From Alistipes_A hominis (GTDB lineage: Bacteria; Bacteroidota; Bacteroidia; Bacteroidales; Rikenellaceae): 64,000 nt of DNA. The position numbers and the translations under genes are program-made. The notes below the pieces were generated by a model. The model worked only from the letters and a program-made list of their open reading frames with translations. It did no database searches and had not been told where the DNA came from. Positions 59,906 through 64,000 of this stretch are shown in pieces (position 1 is the first letter of the stretch; every line of letters starts with the position of its first letter). The stretch covers positions 558,001 through 622,000 of the forward strand of contig NZ_JACOOK010000001.1 of assembly GCF_014288115.1 (NCBI RefSeq), read 5' to 3'.

Positions 59906-62386
59906 CTAAAAACGAAAATTCACAGTCAGGTAATAGGTGCGCGGATAGGCGTACAGGTACTTCGATCCGAAAGCCGTGATGCTCTGGTTTAACCCCGTCC
60001 CGCTTTTGCGCAGCCGCATCTGTTCGTAACCGCTGTAAACGATCTCCTTGCGGTTGGCCAGATTGTTCACCGCCGCGCTTACCGACAGGTAACGACTGCC
60101 GAGTCGAAACGATTTCGACACGAACAGATCGATCGTAAAAGCCTCCGGAAAACGCTCCTGCTCCGTCAGCGCTCGCAAGTCTTCCGGCGAAGCGGCATAA
60201 TCGTACACCCGGCCCATCCGGTTCAGCGGACTGACCGTCGTGTAATGGTCGGCCGCATAATTGACCGACAGCGAAGCCATCCACAGTTTCGCCCCCCGGT
60301 AGCTCAATTCAGCCGAAGCGATCCGCTGCGGCGACCCGCCCAGGCGATACCCTTTCAGCAACGAACGGGCGCGGTCGGCGATCACACTGCCATCCTTGTC
60401 GGACAGGATGCGTACCGACGGATCGTTCCGGTAACTGTTACGGGCCTGCGATGCGGCGACACGCAGAGCGAACCGCCGCGTAAGCAGCACCTCGGCCCCG
60501 AACTCGACTCCTGCATACAGTTTCCCGATCCCCGAAAGTTCCATGTCGGAATAGACCGACGCGATATCGTCGTAGTAGCGGCGCACTTCGGATTCGCCGC
60601 GCGAAACCGTCGCATACGCGCACAGTTCGAGTCGAACGGTCCGGCCCGCGTACCGGTAGCTCAGCTCGCCGCCGAACCGGTTCGCCGTACGCGGATCGCC
60701 AACCGTACGGTTCCGATAATCGATCGACACGAACACATCGCGCGCGGCCGGAGCGACGTCCTCGTACAGCAGGTCGAGGCGCAACGTATGCGCCGGCGTG
60801 AACAGGCAATCGATCCCGCCCTTGAGCGTATATTCGGTAAAATGCAGCCGGGAGGAGCGCCCGTAGGAGTCGCTTCCCGGAAACAATTCCTTCTCATAAC
60901 GCCCGTTGCGGGAATATCCGACCTGGGCTACCCGCAACGCGACGTATCCGCCGAAACGCTCGTCGGAGCGGTTCCTCAGATCGGCCGTAAGCCACCCTTC
61001 GCCGCAGACGTAATCCAGGTCGTAGTCGTACCCGTACCGCTCCCCGACGGCCACCCGGCGGTCAGGCGCGCGCAGGTTATTCTGCAATTTGTCGCCGAAA
61101 TAGCGATCGTCGATCAGGTACGGGTCGATGTCGAACAGAAAAGCGGCACTGAGCAAGTCGTCCAGCCGGTTGTAAGCGGTCGTCCGGTCGATCCGCACAC
61201 GCACCCCTCCCCGCAATCGCAGCGTCCGGGAAGGATGGTAATCGAAACAAGAAACGAACTGCCAGTTCCGGAACCGATCTACGGCGCTGCCCAGCACATA
61301 GGCGGCCGGCAGCGTATCGCGATTTCCGTTGGCGAGGTACAACTCCTCCCAATCGATCTGCGTAACCCGGACGTCGCGCTGCCTCCATGCCGCGGAGACG
61401 GCCCCGGACACCTCCGGATTCTCGTAGGAACCGGGCAGGTAGCGGTAATAGTCGGGCAACGGATTGCGCGCGTCGTACCAGTCGAGCGCCGAACGCGAAG
61501 AGGTGCCCCACAGAGCCGAAACGGTCGTAGTAAGGTTCCAGCGGGTGTCCGCTCCGCAACGCCAGGTAATCAGCGCCATCGGCGTCCGTTCGCAGCGGAC
61601 GCGGGACGGGCGGACGCGTCCCTGCTGGTATCCCCAGGCCGGATTGTAAAGACGATCTCCGGACGCTTCGAATGCTTCGCCGGTCGAAGCGCTGCGCAAT
61701 CCCCGCTCGGACGGGGCCATCAGGAACACGGCGGAAAGGGAATTTTTCGCGCCGAGCCGGCGCCCGAGCGAAAGACACAGCGACCACTCGTCGGCGTAGA
61801 CGCCCCGGATATGCCGGTCACGCCCCCAGCGCCGGGTTCCGGCCGCTGCGAAAGCCCAGCCGCCGCCCAAGGTTCCGGTCGCGATTCCCGCACGCAAACC
61901 CTGCCGGAAACGGCGGTCGGTAAACATCCAGCCTGCACGGCCGCCGGGCGGCTCGTGCAAAACGTCGAGATCGTATTCGCAAATGTTACCGGCATTGCCG
62001 ACCGTCGAAACGGACGGCGCGATCCCCGGCTGTTCATCCAGCCGGACGGGAGCCTGGCGAACGGCCGTTAGCACATTCCAGAACGGCTCGCCGGTAACCG
62101 GATTGTCCAGATCGATCCCGTTCAGCAACCGGCGGCTGCAATTCCACGCATAACCGCGCCTCGCATAACGGACGAACGAAAAACGATACCGCGACAGCGA
62201 AGCGAACGGCCCGTCGTAAGCCGAAAGCGGCACGGACAACCACAAGGAAACGGTATCGCCGTCCGGTTCGTAACGGTCGACGACATCGAAACGCTGCTGT
62301 TCGTCGAAAACCACGACGCTGCCCTGCCCGTGCAGCGACACGGAAAAAACAAGCATCCCGAGAATCGGCAACCACCGTTTGTTCAT
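59906..62386 (-). CDS. TonB-dependent receptor-like barrel lacking the N-terminal regulatory domain
   Basis: An 826-aa outer-membrane protein, MNKRWLPILGMLVFSVSLHG as signal. A short, degenerate plug-like region follows (about residues 20-160; SRYRFSFVRYARRGYAWNCS and RRLLNGIDLDNPVTGEPFWN recall the 'RGY...LNG' plug segment). The barrel then runs to the C-terminal strand YAYPRTYYLTVNFRF, with the usual NNLANRKEIVYSGYEQMRLR near the end. No carboxypeptidase-like or obvious TonB-box segment is seen before the plug. It heads the run with two DUF5689 lipoproteins. ATG 62476 in the same frame gives no signal peptide, so 62386 is used. Substrate unknown. Confidence 0.85.
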   Translation of the reverse strand: MNKRWLPILGMLVFSVSLHGQGSVVVFDEQQRFDVVDRYEPDGDTVSLWLSVPLSAYDGPFASLSRYRFSFVRYARRGYAWNCSRRLLNGIDLDNPVTGEPFWNVLTAVRQAPVRLDEQPGIAPSVSTVGNAGNICEYDLDVLHEPPGGRAGWMFTDRRFRQGLRAGIATGTLGGGWAFAAAGTRRWGRDRHIRGVYADEWSLCLSLGRRLGAKNSLSAVFLMAPSERGLRSASTGEAFEASGDRLYNPAWGYQQGRVRPSRVRCERTPMALITWRCGADTRWNLTTTVSALWGTSSRSALDWYDARNPLPDYYRYLPGSYENPEVSGAVSAAWRQRDVRVTQIDWEELYLANGNRDTLPAAYVLGSAVDRFRNWQFVSCFDYHPSRTLRLRGGVRVRIDRTTAYNRLDDLLSAAFLFDIDPYLIDDRYFGDKLQNNLRAPDRRVAVGERYGYDYDLDYVCGEGWLTADLRNRSDERFGGYVALRVAQVGYSRNGRYEKELFPGSDSYGRSSRLHFTEYTLKGGIDCLFTPAHTLRLDLLYEDVAPAARDVFVSIDYRNRTVGDPRTANRFGGELSYRYAGRTVRLELCAYATVSRGESEVRRYYDDIASVYSDMELSGIGKLYAGVEFGAEVLLTRRFALRVAASQARNSYRNDPSVRILSDKDGSVIADRARSLLKGYRLGGSPQRIASAELSYRGAKLWMASLSVNYAADHYTTVSPLNRMGRVYDYAASPEDLRALTEQERFPEAFTIDLFVSKSFRLGSRYLSVSAAVNNLANRKEIVYSGYEQMRLRKSGTGLNQSITAFGSKYLYAYPRTYYLTVNFRF

Positions 62387-62594
62387 GGCAGACAGTTTTA
62401 ACCCGCACGGGCGCACGGCCCCTCCGCTTCCGGCAAAACACCTCCGCCACCGCTCTCCCTCCGATCGAGCAAGCACGCAAAAAAAACCGTCCGGGCTATG
62501 AAGTTACGCAAACCGAACGATTTATACAACTTTTTAGAACATTATTTTGCTTTACAGCAATATTTCACACGATTCCGCAAGGATACGAAACAAA

Positions 62595-62625
62595 CGTGGG
62601 AATGCCTTTTACAGACATTCCCACG
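62595..62625 (-). terminator. terminator of the gyrB-yqeY run
   Basis: A 10-bp perfect stem (62595-62604 with 62616-62625) with a T-rich tail on the minus strand, 30 nt beyond the YqeY stop. Confidence 0.65.
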
Positions 62626-62655
62626 CCGTTCGATCGGTTTATTACGCTGTGAGCG

Positions 62656-63102
62656 CTACTGCAATAATTTTTTGACCGCCTCGGAAATCGCGCGGCCGTC
62701 GGCCTGCCCGGCAAGCTGTTTGGTGGCCACTCCCATCACCTTTCCCATATCCGCCGGCGAAGCGGCTCCCACCTGCGCGATAATCGCTTTCAGGACGGTC
62801 TCCAGTTCTTCTCCGCTCAATTGTTTCGGCATAAACACTTCCAGCACGGCCGCCTCGGCCAATTCGTTTTCGGCCAGTTCCGGTCGGTTGTTCTGCGTAT
62901 AAACGGCGGCCGACTCCTTGCGCTGTTTTACCAGCTTCTGAATAATTTTCAGCACGGCGCCGTCGCTGATTTCGTCCGATCCATCGGCCGTTTTGGCCAG
63001 CAGGATCTCCGCCTTCACGGCCCGCAGGCCTGCCAGACGCACTTTCTCCTTGGCGAGCATCGCCGCTTTGATTCCGTCGTTAATCTCTTTTTCCAGACTC
63101 AT
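62656..63102 (-). CDS. GatB/YqeY domain protein
   Basis: A 148-aa cytosolic helical protein beginning MSLEKEINDGIKAAMLAKEK and containing LAGLRAVKAEILLAKTADGS, KIIQKLVKQRKESAAVYTQN and EVFMPKQLSGEELETVLKAI, then MGKVMGVATKQLAGQADGRA, all typical of stand-alone YqeY proteins. These resemble the tail domain of the GatB amidotransferase subunit and may bind tRNA; the precise role is not established. It lies 57 nt after gyrB and may share its transcript. Confidence 0.95.
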   Translation of the reverse strand: MSLEKEINDGIKAAMLAKEKVRLAGLRAVKAEILLAKTADGSDEISDGAVLKIIQKLVKQRKESAAVYTQNNRPELAENELAEAAVLEVFMPKQLSGEELETVLKAIIAQVGAASPADMGKVMGVATKQLAGQADGRAISEAVKKLLQ

Positions 63103-63158
63103 ATCGGTATTTTTTAATTTCTATGTTCAACGATTTGTCCGGCTCCGGCCGCACGCCG

Positions 63159-64000
63159 CTAAATATCGATGTTGGCATACTTGGCATGCCTTTCGATAAA
63201 TTCCCGGCGCGGCGGCACGTCGTCGCCCATCAGCATCGAGAAGATACGATCCGCTTCGGCGGCGCTCTCGATATTCACCTGACGCAGGATACGCGTTTCG
63301 GGCGACATGGTCGTTTCCCACAACTGTTCGGGATTCATTTCCCCCAGACCTTTGTAACGCTGTACATGGGCCCCTTTCGACCCGAATTCCGCCAAAGCCG
63401 CCTCGCGCTCCTCTTCCGTCCAACAATAGCGACTATTCTTACCCTTTTTGACCTGATAGAGCGGCGGCGTCGCGATATAGACGTGTCCGTTTTTGATCAG
63501 GTTGTTCATGTAGCGGAAGAAGAACGTTAGCATCAACGTCGCGATGTGGCTGCCGTCGACATCGGCATCGGTCATAATAATCACGCGGCCGTAACGCAAC
63601 TTATCGAGGTTCAGCGCCTTGCTGTCGTCTTCGGTTCCGATCGTCACGCCGAGCGCAGTGAAGATATTGCGGATCTCCTCGTTCTCGAAGATCCGGTGCT
63701 CCATCGCCTTCTCGACATTCAGTATCTTACCCCTCAACGGCATGATAGCCTGAAAATTCCGGTCGCGGCCCTGTTTGGCCGAACCGCCTGCGGAATCGCC
63801 CTCGACGAAGAAAATCTCGGCCTGATCGCGATCGCGCGACGCGCAGTCGGCCAGCTTGCCGGGCAGCCCCGATCCGGACAACACCGTTTTGCGCTGTACG
63901 AGTTCGCGCGCCTTGCGGGCCGCATGCCGGGCCGTGGCGGCCAGGATCACCTTCGACACGATGGCGCGGGCGTCTTTCGGGTTCTCTTCCAGATAGTGCG
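63159..64000 (-). CDS. gyrB: DNA gyrase subunit B, 5' part beyond window
   Basis: The ATPase/Toprim subunit of gyrase, which introduces negative supercoils. The visible 280 codons start within HYLEENPKDARAIVSKVILA. They include the Toprim motifs EIFFVEGDSAGGSAKQGRDR and IIMTDADVDGSHIATLMLTF, HVYIATPPLYQVKKGKNSRY, then the C-terminal block VQRYKGLGEMNPEQLWETTM and the ending DDVPPRREFIERHAKYANID, diagnostic of GyrB rather than ParE. The N-terminal ATPase part lies past the end of the window. Followed by a YqeY gene on the same strand. Confidence 0.95.
   Translation of the reverse strand, partial: HYLEENPKDARAIVSKVILAATARHAARKARELVQRKTVLSGSGLPGKLADCASRDRDQAEIFFVEGDSAGGSAKQGRDRNFQAIMPLRGKILNVEKAMEHRIFENEEIRNIFTALGVTIGTEDDSKALNLDKLRYGRVIIMTDADVDGSHIATLMLTFFFRYMNNLIKNGHVYIATPPLYQVKKGKNSRYCWTEEEREAALAEFGSKGAHVQRYKGLGEMNPEQLWETTMSPETRILRQVNIESAAEADRIFSMLMGDDVPPRREFIERHAKYANIDI

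Noticed and set aside
60245..62071. 608-codon plus-strand frame
   Set aside because: Antisense to the TonB-type barrel; Arg/Pro-rich shadow composition.
1..64000. CRISPR array, rRNA operon, prophage or insertion sequence
   Set aside because: No regularly spaced repeats, rRNA sequence, integrase, transposase or phage structural motif was found in the window.

Overview
The window reads as a Bacteroidota chromosome, most likely Rikenellaceae/Alistipes-like. The evidence is a G+C-rich core, promoters built on the Bacteroidota -7 box TAnnTTTG (often with TTTG about 19-21 nt upstream), many Sec/lipobox leaders, BatD/BatE, BACON and DUF5689 lipoproteins, TonB-type outer-membrane barrels, MeaB and a class I fumarase. 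The genus is an inference from gene content and base composition.

Layout. 1-6.0 kb: 3' part of dihydroorotase, a polyprenyl-phosphate mannosyltransferase, a large FAD oxidoreductase, a MATE transporter and MeaB. 6.3-13.6 kb: a variable segment bracketed by tRNA-Pro(TGG) and tRNA-Pro(CGG). It holds two paralogous GT2 glycosyltransferases, an AT-rich cassette and an OmpA-family porin gene. The cassette contains an O-antigen-ligase-like gene broken by an in-frame stop, a 3-TM small protein and a 221-codon protein with a hydrophobic Ala/Gly-rich C-terminal half. The cassette lies between the real ompA and a 186-bp, about 98 % identical copy of the ompA 3' end that carries a nonsense codon. 13.9-17.1 kb: recR behind batD-batE. 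17.3-25.6 kb: a lipoprotein, fumarase, a TlpA-type thioredoxin protein, rpsF-rpsR-rplI, a tiny membrane protein, an M20 dipeptidase and YeiH. 25.7-31.5 kb: a LysR regulator, glmM, a nucleoside phosphorylase, dnaN, a DnaQ-like exonuclease and tRNA-Leu(CAA).

31.7-35.6 kb: a cysteine-rich mini-protein, an apparently solitary DNA methyltransferase, a membrane acyltransferase, and a fluoride riboswitch ahead of crcB. 35.7-37.4 kb: a NifU/IscU-like scaffold paired with a GGGtGRT-family protein of unknown function. 37.5-43.4 kb: a heavy-metal RND efflux operon headed by a histidine-rich small membrane protein. 43.7-54.7 kb: a BACON lipoprotein, a TonB-type receptor and three exported carbohydrate-active proteins (GH99/WbsX-like, GH106-like, GH78) that point to rhamnose-containing glycans. 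54.7-64 kb: era, a Spy/DUF4890-like protein, a membrane-anchored DNA/RNA nuclease divergent from obgE, two DUF5689 lipoproteins with a TonB-type barrel, a YqeY-family protein and the 3' part of gyrB.

No CRISPR array, rRNA, integrase or insertion sequence was seen. The stretches most worth following up are the ompA-flanked cassette (8.8-12.1 kb), the scaffold/GGGtGRT pair, and the histidine-rich leader gene of the metal efflux operon.
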